Assembly: GCF_010093595.1 (NCBI RefSeq)
Contig: NW_022985471.1
Location: forward strand, 233,793-297,792
Source of the DNA: Mytilinidion resinicola
Lineage: Eukaryota; Ascomycota; Dothideomycetes; Mytilinidiales; Mytilinidiaceae
Direction of reading: 5' to 3'
Length of the DNA: 64,000 nt
Positions within the stretch are counted from its first letter, which is position 1. Every line of letters starts with the position of its first letter. The notes below the pieces were generated by a model. The model did not search any database and was not told the DNA's origin. It saw only the letters and a program-made list of their open reading frames with translations. Shown one piece after another: positions 46,403-58,191 of this stretch. Both the position numbers and the translations under genes were made by a program.

Positions 46403-48009
46403 TCCTCTCTACCTCCCCATCCCCTAAAACACCTCTCCTACCTATCTTATCTCTCTATATTTGTGCCCTGTTTTCTTCATGATGATCTCCCTATAATGTC
46501 TCCCTTTGGGCGTTTTGCTTTGCCTCTTTCCTTCTTTATCATGGTATAGACAGGGCCTTCGCGATCCGCGAACTGGGAAACTCGGGGATCACATACGAAA
46601 CGGGACGGGGCTGGGGCTGGAGCGGAACATAGATACCCTCTCTTTCCCTTCGTAGCTTGTCTACAGCGCCTGGATTCGTACAGTAGCTTAGATCTGAGAA
46701 GTGGTGTGCCAGCAGCCTGGCTTTCTCGGAGGATTGAAATGGAATGGAATGTTTGTTAGTCGCTGATTACTCTATCCCGTGTCTTTGAAAACGACGTGAC
46801 GGTGGCCATGATGTGATTCGCGCACGCACGCGCCGCATCGTGAAATCGTCTAGCCCACAAGCCTGGGCAAAAGAGTGGCGGTGCCGTTCGTTCGGTTGTG
46901 GGAGTGGTGTGATGCCCACCTACCCAACCACCCCACGTGTCCCACTCTTCACCACGTTCCCTGCCCTGGGGTCCCACTCACTCTATTTCGACTCCACGCC
47001 CTGACTTCGTCTATGAATACCTAGGTACTACAGCGGGCTTTTCCACGTGGGTCTTCCCTCTCCTAGGTCCCACTCGGTCCAGTATCCCACATGTGACAAG
47101 CTCGCAACCGTCTCCTCACCCCAATATCCCACCTAACCACCCAAAACTAACATGTGAACACGCGCACCCGGCTCCACCCGACCCCGGGAACCCTCGTTGA
47201 TGCCCTTTCCAGAAGCATTAATCACCAGAGGGCCCACTCTATTCCGCTCCTTGTTTGTATGTGTGTTATGTACATACATACTGTGGACCCGATGCTCTAT
47301 GCACGTAATCCCTAGCCTAGCCGCGCTAGCAGCACAGGCGAAAAGCAGGCGAGCGCAGGCGAGATTTGCCCAACTGGCTAAACGGCGCTGGCACGTGCAA
47401 GCGCCGGGGCCCGCTCCGCTCCGCCCCAGGGCCGGCGGAAAGGGGAAACGCGGGAGGAATAGGAGCGAGATGGTGTAGCGCGTGGGTTTGGGGGTAGATG
47501 GATGGGTACGTACCTTTGGTCCGAGCCATGTGCTTGAGCTGGACGGAAGGGGTTATGCACGGGCGCGGGTGCCTGACGTCATGGAGGAGTTTGCTTGTGT
47601 TTGAGTGGTTCTTGCTTTTGGAGATGCACGAAGGTTGCTAGAGGGGAGGGGGAGGGGGTTTCGGAAAGGGAGTGGATACGCTCGGGGGGCCGAGGCTTCC
47701 CGTGAGGGAGGGAGGGTAGAAGGGGAGTTTCCGAGTTCCGAGTTGGGCTGAGGTGAGGTGAGGTGATGCTTGGTGCGAAAGGGATGGGGGTGGGTTAGTG
47801 GTGTTGTAAAGCTGAAGGGTGAAATTTGCGACATCCTTGTGTGTTGTGGTTCTTAGATTGATGTATTATGTCTCTGCTTCTTCGATGGACCGTCGTGTCT
47901 GCAGAGAGCGGCGAGGTCTAAGATTGGGTTGTTGCGGTTCATCAGCCCAGAATCGGCGCTTTTATTGCCTCGACTACCTATAGGCCCCCTCACAGCTTCT
48001 TCTGAGTTG
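46403..48009. other. Intergenic region between malic enzyme and RFT1
   Basis: 1.6 kb containing the 3' flanks of both convergent genes. C/A-rich and G-rich tracts alternate, with a GAGGTGAGGT iteration near 47750. Open frames here lack ATG starts or recognisable content. Confidence 0.45.
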
Positions 48010-49917
48010 TTAGAAGTCCTTAAATATGAACCCCGGAGCCAGGTACGAGGGTTTCATCTCGGCAATGGTCTTCTTGCCTGTGGCGAGGAGGTAGCATGAC
48101 ATGAGGAAATTGGCCTCGTAGCCGAGTCTATTGCCAGCGTCAGTATTCATTCAGCTTAGCGAATACCTAGGCATTGGAAGGATGATACTAGAAGGACGGT
48201 GTGGAGAGAGGAAAACACTTACATAAGTGCCGAATATCCTACAGAAACTCCTCCAAGGCGGACAAGGTCACCAACGAGGCCGTGTTGTGAAAACATCCCA
48301 TCTGTACGAGAGAAAACCCAGGGCATAGTGGCAGCCATCCAGATAGCTGCGGCGTTAGGACGGGTAGAATTGAAATCGAAGGGCTAGAATTGTAACGCGT
48401 TATTAATTCGTTCCTTTCGAGGAATCCCATCTCCGCCGCCGTGTTTAGAAGAGCAAAAGACTTACAACGTCCCTCGCCGCAAACCACCTCCGAATAAACC
48501 ATACATTCCAGCATATCCTCATTGCCATGTTCACGCAATTCGCATACACCACTCCCGTCGCGCCTAGCCCTTGAACCTCCAGGAACCAATACGCGCTCCC
48601 TGCGAAGCCGCCGAAGAATACAAACATCCAGACGCTTTGCAAATGCAGCTCGCGACTCGACGCTACAGCCGCTACGAATGCCTCCGTTACTCCGTTCAAG
48701 GCTAGGAATGGGATATAGTAGGCGTAGTTGGAAAGAACCTCTCCAGCGCCGGTAGAGGACCATTTCTGCCCCGCGACGAGACTCAAGAGGAAAGGCGCCA
48801 GGGTTGGACCAAGGCCGACAGCGAGAAGAGAGATGGTGCAGTAAAAGCGCATGACAATGGTTAGGATGGCGCGGGCTTGGATTATGCCTTCTGAGGGTGC
48901 GGATTTCAACTTTGAGTCTGATGTCGATTTGGGCGATGGCTTCGATGACTTCTCGGCGGTAGCGGTCGGATCCTCAGCGCACAGTTTCGCAAATAAGTTC
49001 CGACTGCTTTCTTCAATCGGTTGGAAGAGCATGCGGGCAATGAGGCCGCCGTAGTTGGCAGCGAGAGCGTAGGCACCTTGATCTCCGAGAGTAGTGAGGG
49101 ATGCAATAAGAATTGAGTCGCCTTGTGTGAGAATATATTTGAGGCTGGATTGCACGAAAAGACTAGCGGTGAGACGAGTTAAGGGGGCGGAAAAGTAAGA
49201 CAAGTAGTACTTGGTATCTTTTCTAGGAGTTGTGAGCGAAATCATTTGGAAAGAAAACGGAGATTCCTACGTTGAGGGAAGATGCTGAGGAAGAAGAGAG
49301 AAGTTCGCAAATTTTGATACTCGCCATAACCGGACTATGTATGTCACAAGCAGTCCAAGAGCATATGCCAGCTGCCCAATGGCAAAAGGCAACACCCCAA
49401 TGTCAATGCCCGCCCAGCTAGCACAGATGGCGGATCCGCAGGTACCAACGCATCGCAGAATCGTAGCAACAGATTCCGAAGTAGCTCTGACTCTGTAGAG
49501 CATTTTTTGCTGCGCAGCTCCGAAAGGTGGTTCCGCGAGAAGCTCGATAAAAGTAGCGAAGCAGTATATGTTCAAGGCGTCGACAAAGTACGGAACATCG
49601 GGCGTCTCTGTCATAAGCCACGAAATGCCGAGAGCGTATATCAATGGTACTCCAATAAGCAAGGCCATATAGGACATGTTGACCACCGTCTGAGTGCCAT
49701 GGGCTTGGCGCTGCAAAGCCACTCGAAGGCTCTCTCGGGCAAAATAGAGGACGGAGATAGAGAAGAGATCGAACTGTGCAGACACTCCCAGGAGCTCTGG
49801 AGAAAGGAAACGAAGCAGAACTTGATTGACAGCAAAGGTGACCAGTCGCGAACCAATTTGAAGGAGGATGAGAAAGGTGGCCCCTTTAGCTGAGGCTGAG
49901 AGGATAGAAGTGGACAT
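48010..49917 (-). CDS. RFT1: Lipid-linked oligosaccharide translocation protein RFT1
   Basis: Polytopic ER membrane protein required for N-glycosylation at the Man5GlcNAc2-PP-dolichol stage; whether it is itself the flippase is debated. Exons 49917-49271, 49222-48466, 48383-48223 and 48127-48010 give 560 aa (yeast Rft1 is 574). The N-terminus [22 protein letters not shown] and the segment [15 protein letters not shown] are characteristic, as are [29 protein letters not shown] and [15 protein letters not shown]. Around a dozen hydrophobic spans are visible. The third exon ([10 protein letters not shown] to GYSAL) and the final short exon were placed by splice sites and frame. The open frame extends upstream to 49995 but begins there with TTG, so ATG 49917 is preferred. 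Confidence 0.93.
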
Positions 49918-50314
49918 TTTGCGCACAAGCCTGGAAAAGCCGAGGCTGGGAGAGAAGGATGAGAGATTCTGGTCAGGCAGGATACACTTCGACAAAGAAC
50001 TTGGTGTTTTGATGCGGAAGTGATGGAGTGAACTTGGACATGGGTTGACGTCTCAAGAGGTGTCCTCGCTTAGCCTAAAAGTAACACGTCACGTGATTAG
50101 TCTCAGATCTTCCTTTCCTCTCTGCCTTCTATGTGCATCACCACTCGCTAATCAAATGGCATTCCTTATACCATCAAATTTTGCTTCAAGTATGAAGTAT
50201 CCATTTACACAATGTGTAAGATATTTGACATCTGCAAAGTTTAGCTCTAGAACTCTCACAAGTGTCGCCAAAGCAATCAGTTACTTCTGTCTATACACAG
50301 CCTCGTAGTCGCCA
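49918..50314. other. RFT1 upstream region
   Basis: Presumed RFT1 promoter and 3' flank of the kinase-like pseudogene. No gene seen. Confidence 0.4.
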
Positions 50315-51690
50315 CTACTTCTCACCAATACCGGTCTGCTCTAGATGATCGTCAATAGCAGCGGCGATGGCATCATCCAGTGAAACTCGTTTACTCGCAA
50401 TATCTTCCTTCATCGCATTCAAAGCAGCTGGTAATATAGAGGCCCGCTGAGTGAGAGCCTCGTCATTTCACTCCTCCTTGATAGCCTCGAGGAAATTATG
50501 CTGAGGCAGTCTCTCTACCACATCTATGATATTATCAGCAGTCGCAACAACTGCCATGAAGTGCCCTAACCGACCGAGGTCCTGGTCCCACTCCCCCTGG
50601 GCTATTAGATGCCACACCGTTTTGCAAAGCCCTATAGCATCGTTGTAGTAATGATATAGTTGGTCTCCTACCTGTGAAAGTTCCTCCTTCGGAAGAACAG
50701 TACGAGGTTCGAGGGGATTTTCGTACAACAACGAAGCATGCCGAAATCGACCAGAACAGCGTTTGGCATGCCCGGAAAAGACTCGCGGGAATGATCTAGC
50801 ATGACGTTGTCGGGCGTTATATCATCATGTGCCATGCGTAGGCTGTGAATGAAGGTTATTGCGTCTCCCAGCTGAAGTAGGACATGCCACGCCATCTGCG
50901 GAGGTAAAAATACATGCTCCAATGTTGGGCCCAGGATGGCTCGGCTTGCAATCCAGCAGAATCCTCTTGGCCCATTCTTGATATCAGCTTTGATCAGCTC
51001 TGCGACGTGGACTATCATCGGGCTTTGTGATTGCCGTATCGTCTTCAAGGCCGCCATCTCGCTTGTGGCATTGGGTAAGACCTGGAGAGCCACCTTGGGG
51101 TTGGTTTTACTATCTTCACGCAACATACATGGCCTTCAAGCGATGCTAACGTCTCCTGCGGCCTACCTGATATCAGAGCTTGTGCGAAGATCTCGCGTTC
51201 AATACAGAAGAACACGCTACCATGGACACCACTGCCGGCGGACAGAACACGTATGTACTGGTCGTGGGGAGAGAACTCTGACGTGTCGGAATCTGGGTTT
51301 CGCAATCCTGAAGAGCCTGACAGGCCTGGTCGGGAAAAATCAAACCCCCTTAGAGTCCACCGAGCCATGTCCACAGACCTTTTCGCCGCCGTATGAGCGG
51401 CGAGAAGCATTATCTCATCCGATGTTGAAAATCGCTTTGTTTTGTCCACCAACTTCGCGGTTTAAGAGCGGGTTAGAACCATATTTAGCCAATCTGACTA
51501 TAAAGTGTGTTTTAGTTAATCTTTTGCCATCAGTGTTGGAGTTGTCTTCTAGACAGATGAAATTGAAGATTCCTGACTTGGAATGAAGAGAGGTTCGAGG
51601 CCTCTGTGGAGCGAATGGAAGCAACAAAGAGCCGAACAATCTTCCATGCACCTTGTTCGCTTCTTTGGCGACCGCCGACAGAATTTGCAT
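50315..51690 (-). pseudogene. Protein kinase-like pseudogene
   Basis: Kinase features appear in order but in different frames. From 51690 an N-terminal piece includes ICLEDNSN, possibly an FHA-like remnant. From 51452 come GVHGSVFFCIERE (glycine-loop region) and HVCCVKI (lysine strand). From 51126 there is LGDAITFIHSLRMAHDDITPDNVML (catalytic loop, H-D-D with Asn) and VLVDFGML (DFG). From about 50730 the C-lobe tail continues. Shifts are needed near 51460, 51125 and 50715, and a TGA at 50468-50470 interrupts a frame that otherwise runs to TAG 50315. The motifs suggest a once functional serine/threonine-type kinase, now dead. Introns cannot account for all breaks, since matching sequence continues across them. 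Confidence 0.7.
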
Positions 51691-52030
51691 AATGCAGCAG
51701 AGGCCTCAACCAGAACAAAGGACACCTATACAACTGCGCCTGAAAAACGACATCTTGTGCAGAGGGTTTGGGGGCTTGAGACAACCGATTCCCGAACGCA
51801 AGGTCAATGAATAATCGGACATGACGCCAAATGAAGAGCTCGCCCATCGGTTTCCTTGGCCGAGCGAGGAAAGATAGATGGCGTTCAGCAGTTGCGGCTG
51901 AGGTCCATGAGGCGGAAGCAAGGGTGAGGGGAAAAATAGGAAACGAGCAAAGGAATTGAAGCACCACGTGAAGACACAAGAGCAAGCTACGAAATATGGC
52001 CAAAACTCTGTCTGCGAGCTCGCCGTGCTA
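51691..52030. other. Intergenic region
   Basis: Overlapping frames on the minus strand (51530-52116) without recognisable domains; no gene supported. Confidence 0.35.
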
Positions 52031-52645
52031 ATGGCTAGTCCCGAGCGAGCGAAGTATTCGACTCGTAACATCTGGTGGCTAAATAGTTCGTCAGCCACAT
52101 CCCATACCCACCACATTCCTCATCCTCCACGACGAACATACCTCCCAGCCACCCCCAAGAATCCACCTATCCCAACTACTAAAACCCCCATACCACCATG
52201 GGTCCGCTCACTCACCATGCTGCGCATGCGAGCGCTCCTCTTCCGCACAGCAGCAGGTCTGCTGACTCGTTTCTTCCCCACAACACCAAAAGCTCGCCGT
52301 TTCTCCATTGTCTTGAAGTTTCGTCAACGACACCAATCCCGACCCCGACCCCGGCCCCATCAGATCGAGTCCACGAATCGATACCGAGCACGCAAACGCG
52401 TTATTGCTAGTAACGTTGTCAAAGGCACCCTCGTTGTTCTGGTTATTATTGCGGTGTCGGCGGTCTTGCATGCGTATCACCGGCGTGCGCGCATACGACG
52501 ATGGATGAGAGCAAATGTGGGATGGGTTTGGAAGAGGTTGGGGGAGCGAGGGCGTAAGCGGAAAAGCGACCGGTTGGGCTTGGGAAAGGACGATGCTGGA
52601 CTTGAGGGGGAGAGCACGGTGAAGGGTGTGGATTTAGGACGCTGA
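52031..52645 (+). CDS. Hypothetical small basic membrane protein
   Basis: Open frame of 204 codons from the ATG at 52031; a more conservative start is the ATG at 52219. The N-terminal part is Pro/Thr/His-rich and may not be translated. The rest is strongly basic (RARKRVIASN, RRARIRRWMRAN, RGRKRKSDR), with one hydrophobic span GTLVVLVIIAVSAVLHAY near residue 135, giving a single-pass topology with Arg/Lys clusters on both sides. No family recognised. Codon use is unremarkable. It may be a lineage-specific gene or a chance frame. Confidence 0.4.
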   Translation: MASPERAKYSTRNIWWLNSSSATSHTHHIPHPPRRTYLPATPKNPPIPTTKTPIPPWVRSLTMLRMRALLFRTAAGLLTRFFPTTPKARRFSIVLKFRQRHQSRPRPRPHQIESTNRYRARKRVIASNVVKGTLVVLVIIAVSAVLHAYHRRARIRRWMRANVGWVWKRLGERGRKRKSDRLGLGKDDAGLEGESTVKGVDLGR

Positions 52646-53125
52646 GCGTAGGACATGGTCTTGGGTAACAGGATGTGATTCATGGTTCCTGACATACGGC
52701 GCCGAGAGGATTCTAGGAGGGCTTAGTTAGTCATTTGTTTAATGAAAATTGGGAGGATTGATGCTTCACTTACGTGCCTCCAGATGATGTCTAAAACGCT
52801 GCTGCTTCCAAAACATAGTCAGGAGCTGTTAGCTACGCTCAAGTCAAACCTCATCGTCCGAGCCTTCATGTAACATGGGGTTATCCCCTTTGATTCTTGA
52901 CAAAGTTGAAGATAGGAGGAAACGATGCTGTGCACAAACACCCGACCTAGCCCAAGGATTTCCAAAACACCAAGGCAAACCGGCCTTGCTCATGAAACGC
53001 CGGGACCTATCGCCAAACAGATACCCAATATGGCCTACCATCCGAACATTTCAAATAACAACCTCTGACAGATTCGCATAATTGAGAGGCCTCACACTAG
53101 AGACAACTTTGGTCGGACATCCATC
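52646..53125. other. Intergenic region downstream of ATG7
   Basis: 3' flanks of convergent ORFs; no gene seen. Confidence 0.4.
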
Positions 53126-55491
53126 CTACAACAACTCACCATCACCCTCTTCCTCCGCGAATTCGCCCTCTTCCTCGTCCCACTCCAAGCCCGCCGACGC
53201 CTCCTCAGCCCGCCTCTGCACTTCTGCCAAGCCACTCACCTCCTCAACCCAGCCCCGCTCATTCAAAGCTCGCTTTAGAAAGCCCCATGGGTTTTCCTTG
53301 TACAGATTGATGATGCCATCGCTGCACGCTGAACAACAATCGTAGGGCTTGCCTGAGATGAGCATGTTGCTGAAGGATGACAAGAAGCCGCGAATCGTGT
53401 GTGGAAGTGCGCCAAGAGGGTGCACGAAATGAGGTGGGAGAGAGGGGTGGGATGTCGTTGGAGCTACAGAAGGCGCTCTTTGAGTGTTGTTGTTTGAGGT
53501 CGCAGGAGCACGAGCTCGAAGGGGGTGCTGGAGAATGCTCACGAGGAGCTCGACGAGGAGAGATGAGGCGAGAGGAGCAATACCGGGGCGTGTGACGGTA
53601 CATTGTTGGTCTAGTGTCGCGTCTTTGATGGACTGAGAGATGGTTAGTCCGTGTTTAATACATTTGCCTACTTCACCAAGCATCGGCAGCAAGGGCCTGG
53701 CAGCCAGTATCATGAGTGAAACCCGGTCTTACATCAGCTGGGGCAACGACATCGTTGCAGAAGTAGCATCCAAGCTCCTCTTCGCCGGGATCGCTAGACT
53801 TCAGCCCGTGTCGCATGACAACAAAGGTGTCAAAACCTAAGGCAGCGTTGAGCACAATCTTCCCGGCAGCTTTGCCCATTACTGTGGGAAGCCACCTGCT
53901 CTCGCGCGTGTCCATAAGGAGGAAAATGACATCGTGCTCATCAATGAGTTTCTGTAGAAGCTCGAATTCGGCTTTAGTTTTCTTCTCATCTGTGATCGGA
54001 TGGCCCGCCATAGGAACAGACATCACATGTCCAGCAGAATCGACGCCTGGGTAGATCTCCTCAAGTGCTTCAGCCGCGCGCTGAGCCTTCTTGGCCCCAC
54101 CTTTCAGGCAGTCTTTGAAGTCGAATAGTGGCTGCCTAACCGGGTTCGAGAAACTGACGTTCGCATTGTCGACAAATGTTATCTTGCGCACCCCCCAGCC
54201 CATGAGGTTTCGGGAGACATATGAACCTAGAGTTCCTGCGCCGAGGAGCAGACATTTGGCATTTTTGATAACTTCGAGATCGAGTGTGGGTGCAATCCGC
54301 CATTTGATGAGCTTGAGATTCAGATCCACAGCTGAGTCTGCGAGTTTGCGCTCGTCCATGTACTCCGAGAGATCTACCACTCGGCTAGCGATCTTGCCGC
54401 CGTCATTGCGTTCCCATCCAGTGACTTTAGGCAACTTGGGAGTACTAGGTCGAGCGTTCGGATCCTCAGGCGCGAGCGGTGGGAGGGGTTCACCGGACTT
54501 GAGATCTAGAATGATGCTGTTGGCCTGGTCGCGCTTCAAATGCGTGTCCCTAAAGCAAAGGATCTGGACCTCCTCAAGACGCCAACGATGCCTTATTAGA
54601 ATCAACAGGTTCCGCAACATCCACCCTGGGTTATCCGGAAACGTGGATGGGTCTGCGAATCCAACATAGCGGTCTTCCGGGGCAACATCGCTGAAGAAGC
54701 CCTGTTCATATTTCTCTAGAGAGTCCACTACCCAGGTATAGTCAATATCGTAAGCAGGTGTCTGAGGTGTCGTTGGTCGGTCCTCTGTATTTACCGCTTG
54801 GCTTGGAAAATCGTGTACTTTCTTCGCAATGAAAAAGCCCCGCTGGCGCGGGTCGACCCTATACCGCCATGTTGATACCGACTCCACCAGCGGGGTTGTT
54901 TCTTTGGTTGTGAGGCGCGTCGGTTCTCTGGTAGGCTTCCATACGGGGTCCGAGTGGATAGCCGGATATCCGAAGTGAAAGGTGAATTTGTACTTCTTCA
55001 AGTCGGCGAAGGAGATCGCGGTGAATGAGGCGAGTAGGGAGGGACAGGAGTATATGGAGCCATCGTGTACAGCTTCCCAGATCTGTCAAAGTCAGTATGA
55101 CGTCCAGCTTTCGGGGTAGTGAAAGCTCACAGTGCGACCGGCGCGCTCGATGACAGCGCTCCTGTCGAGCTTCTTGTAGTCCTCAATAGTATTGCAGTTC
55201 TTGATTATACCCTCGGCCCGAAAGTAGTTTGCAGGTGTTCTGTTAACCGAATCAGTCTATATTCTGCAGTGTTCCTTGCCATACGCACTCGTCCGTCGTC
55301 AACGCGGTTCCGTGAATCTGCATGCGGTTCGAGCGTGAGGGTGGGTCGCCGGGGCGCACCTCGTAGAGGCCCAGCACTTTGCGCGCCGAGTCGTCGAGCT
55401 TGTCATGGTTGATCTTGATATGAGCCAGAGCGGAGTAGAACTGTATGTCGATGTCGGTCGCCCAGGTCGCGTACTTGATAGAGTCTCCCAT
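53126..55491 (-). CDS. ATG7: Autophagy E1-like activating enzyme Atg7
   Basis: Activates the ubiquitin-like proteins Atg8 and Atg12 for autophagosome formation. Exons 55491-55289, 55239-55131, 55082-53733 and 53632-53126 give 722 aa. The N-terminal domain begins [19 protein letters not shown] and includes the [14 protein letters not shown] segment. The adenylation domain shows [21 protein letters not shown] (ATP site), [20 protein letters not shown], and [10 protein letters not shown]. The [12 protein letters not shown] zinc-binding pair is at the end of exon 3. The catalytic cysteine is Cys565 in [10 protein letters not shown]. The acidic tail ([16 protein letters not shown]) replaces the aromatic extreme C-terminus of yeast. 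The 100-nt last intron is read through in an alternative frame. Shares a 438-bp divergent interval with the dCMP deaminase gene. Confidence 0.95.
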
Positions 55492-55929
55492 GGTGGCGGT
55501 TGTGTCTAGAGCAATTTGTGTCGTGGGTAAGTGTGTGAGTGGAGACAGAAGAAGGTAGAAATAGAAGAGGGCAGAAATAGAAGAGGTAGAGTCATACCTC
55601 GCATTCACCTTTGCGCGTGGTGAGCTGGTCAGCGGTGCAGGGTTTCAGCTATCATCATCAGGCGTCAGTGGGAGCTCCCGAAGCACACACCTTCACCTGC
55701 CCCTCCAGCCCGCTGACATCAATGCTCAGGCACGGCGGGACGATTCGGATTTCAACCGAGATATCGCCGCGGAACCCGGACTTACTGCTCCGCGAAGATG
55801 AAGTGTTAAACTACCTGCGCGTGGATGTGGTGAATGTCCATTCGAAGCTGCTGCGCAGTATGGAGAGCAGGATACAGGCGGCGTGGGTCAAAGGTTCCTT
55901 GTCCGCGTAGATCCAGGAACGCGCCCATA
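55492..55929. promoter_or_regulatory. Divergent promoter region of ATG7 and dCMP deaminase
   Basis: 438 bp between the two start codons hold both promoters. Open frames across it (55611-55910) have no recognisable content. Confidence 0.55.
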
Positions 55930-57502
55930 ATGCTTATTGGGCTTTGTGGAGGTCAGTCAACGCAGCAAACAGTTTCTCCCCCGTATGAAGCACTTTTCTG
56001 ACTCTGTTCTATTTAGGCATATGCGCCGGAAAGAGCGCGATCGCCACCTATCTGATCGAGGAGCACCGCTTTCGACGCATCTCCCTGGCCCGCACCGCGT
56101 CCACCCCAGCCGTCAAAAAATCCGCCTCCAACGCACATGTGCCTACTCCAGAATACAATACCGACGACGGAGACGCGTCATTTCCCGACGTCGACGCGCT
56201 GCTTGACTTTGTGACGCTACGATGGCGCGAGCATTGGGTCACGACTGATATATGGGACGAGAGCGTTGTCGATGCCCTTATGAGACGCCCTTTCTTCCTC
56301 CTTGTCAGCGTAGAAGCACCAGTCAGCATTCGATGGGAGAGATTTCGATCTCGGTAGGTGGATTGCTTCCCTGAAATCACATGTGTCTTTTTCGGCCATT
56401 TGAGAAACATTTCTTCTGACACTACCCTCTTCGACAGCTGCGCATCTCACAAATTGACCCCACCACTTCTTGGAGAGTTCGTCCTTAGAAATGACGCACA
56501 TCTATACACCCCTATTACTGGCCTGGCACCCCTGCTCCACCGCGCCCATGTCAAGCTCCTAAATTCTACCACTTCTTTAGCCTCCCTGAAGACCTCCTTG
56601 GCAGCCCTTGATCTACCAAACGAGTCACGTCTACGGCCAAGCTGGGACCAGTACTTTATGCAGCTGGCAGATTTGGCAGCTCATAGAAGTAACTGCATGA
56701 AGAGACGCGTTGGATGTGTCTTGGTGCGTGAGAAAAGGGTGATTAGTACTGGGTACAATGGGACACCTCGTGGGCTAAGAAATTGCAACGAGGGAGGATG
56801 TACGTGTCTTCACTAATTATTCGGCTTTTGTACTCCGAAAACGTACATTTCTAAGCTAGTAAATTTTCAAAATGCTTACACGCTACCACAGGCACCCGAT
56901 GTAACGAAGGCTCCCACGCTGGGGCAGATCTAGGCACTTGTTTGTGCCTGCATGCGGAGGAGAATGCCCTCCTCGAAGCTGGCCGAGATCGAATCCGCGA
57001 AGACTCCATCCTGTACTGCAATACGTATGTTCAATCTGTACATAGTTCTCCTACTTGGAACTTCTTACTTACCTATTACGATAGCTGCCCTTGTCTGACT
57101 TGCACGGTCAAGATAACTCAAGTTGGCATCAGTGAAGTTGTGTACAATCAAGCTTACAGCGTCGACACTAAAGCCGCCTCAATCTTCGCTGCAGCGGGGG
57201 TCAAGCTGAGACAGTTCTCTCCTGTAAGCTCCCAAGAACTTGTCCTAGTCCGTAGCTTCCCTCATATGTGTTTACAGACGTCTAATTCTTATGGTTAGCC
57301 TCACTCGGGTCTTACGGATCTCTCACTGGCGCCCTCGAAGAACAACGAGGACCGAGATCGCTCTCCTGAAGCCCTTCATGATGCGATTCTAGAAGAAGAC
57401 TATCTGCATATGGCACACGAGCTCGGCGGGTGGTATGAGAACGATGGTCAACCGGTTGTCCTGACCCCACCGAAGGGCTACGATGTTGTCATGAAGCAGT
57501 AA
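55930..57502 (+). CDS. DCD1: Deoxycytidylate (dCMP) deaminase with N-terminal P-loop domain
   Basis: Converts dCMP to dUMP, feeding thymidylate synthesis. Six exons (55930-55951, 56017-56353, 56438-56799, 56892-57024, 57085-57223, 57299-57502) give 398 aa. The first exon is only 22 nt; the junction creates an intact P-loop, GGICAGKS, starting a domain of about 200 residues like a nucleoside or dephospho-CoA kinase. The deaminase half begins near SWDQYFMQLADLAAHRSNC and contains the zinc site: HAEENALL (His and catalytic Glu) and CPCLTC (two Cys), plus GYNGTPRGLRNC, typical of dCMP deaminases. The N-terminal extension is a known feature of fungal Dcd1 (yeast begins similarly with MLIG), but the full Walker A motif suggests it may still bind nucleotide. 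Confidence 0.92.
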
Positions 57503-58191
57503 TGCGAAGGGATTTGATACTGTAGTTGCAATATATGGCCTCCGTGTCACTGATTATCTCGTTCGCTATTCTATCCTGACTAGTGTTCTTCAGACGGCAT
57601 TTGTTTGGTACAGAATTTGCCCAACATCAGTCTCATGACTAGTAACTTGATCTCCACATAACTAGTGAAATGGCTTCATAATCAATATTATCATATCTGC
57701 CAAATGAGTGGGCCCTCATATTGGTAGAGCACGCTGCAGGCCACCACATGTGAGACCCCACATTGAATCTCCTATAACGATGCAACCATGACTTTGGGTG
57801 CCGGATTTCGAGTCTTAGAATATAGTCATCTGCACAAAGGGTTTATATTGGACCTGCATCAGAAGGATATGAGTTAAGGTGATCTTGCGCCCTCAAGACT
57901 ATAATGATCTCTTCAGGCTCTTCACTCCTGCGCGTCAAGAGTTACCATTTGAGTTTCACGGATCACTTGACTATCGGCGAAAAGAAGATCCGGCTCCCTC
58001 ACGCTGATTGGGCAAGCGCGAGTCCTCGACTTCAAGGCTCCAAACTTTCTTCTCCGCGTTACTCACCAGCTCCAACTTCGACAAAGTTCCCTCAACACTC
58101 TCCACCGACAGGGCACCGCTCGCCCGACTCTTCCGCCGTCGCCGCCTGGCACCCTATACATTTCTCATTCTGAACCGCGACAGCTCCAACC
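57503..58191. other. Intergenic region upstream of PRP6
   Basis: dCMP deaminase 3' flank and PRP6 promoter; no gene seen. Short frames at 57904-58202 overlap the PRP6 leader without recognisable content. Confidence 0.45.

Noticed and set aside
47197..47834. Short frames between malic enzyme and RFT1
   Set aside because: Low-complexity basic or Pro-rich translations with no domain; likely 3' flanks.
51530..52116. Minus-strand frames of 136-157 codons
   Set aside because: Overlap one another and the membrane-protein ORF on the other strand; no recognisable domain.
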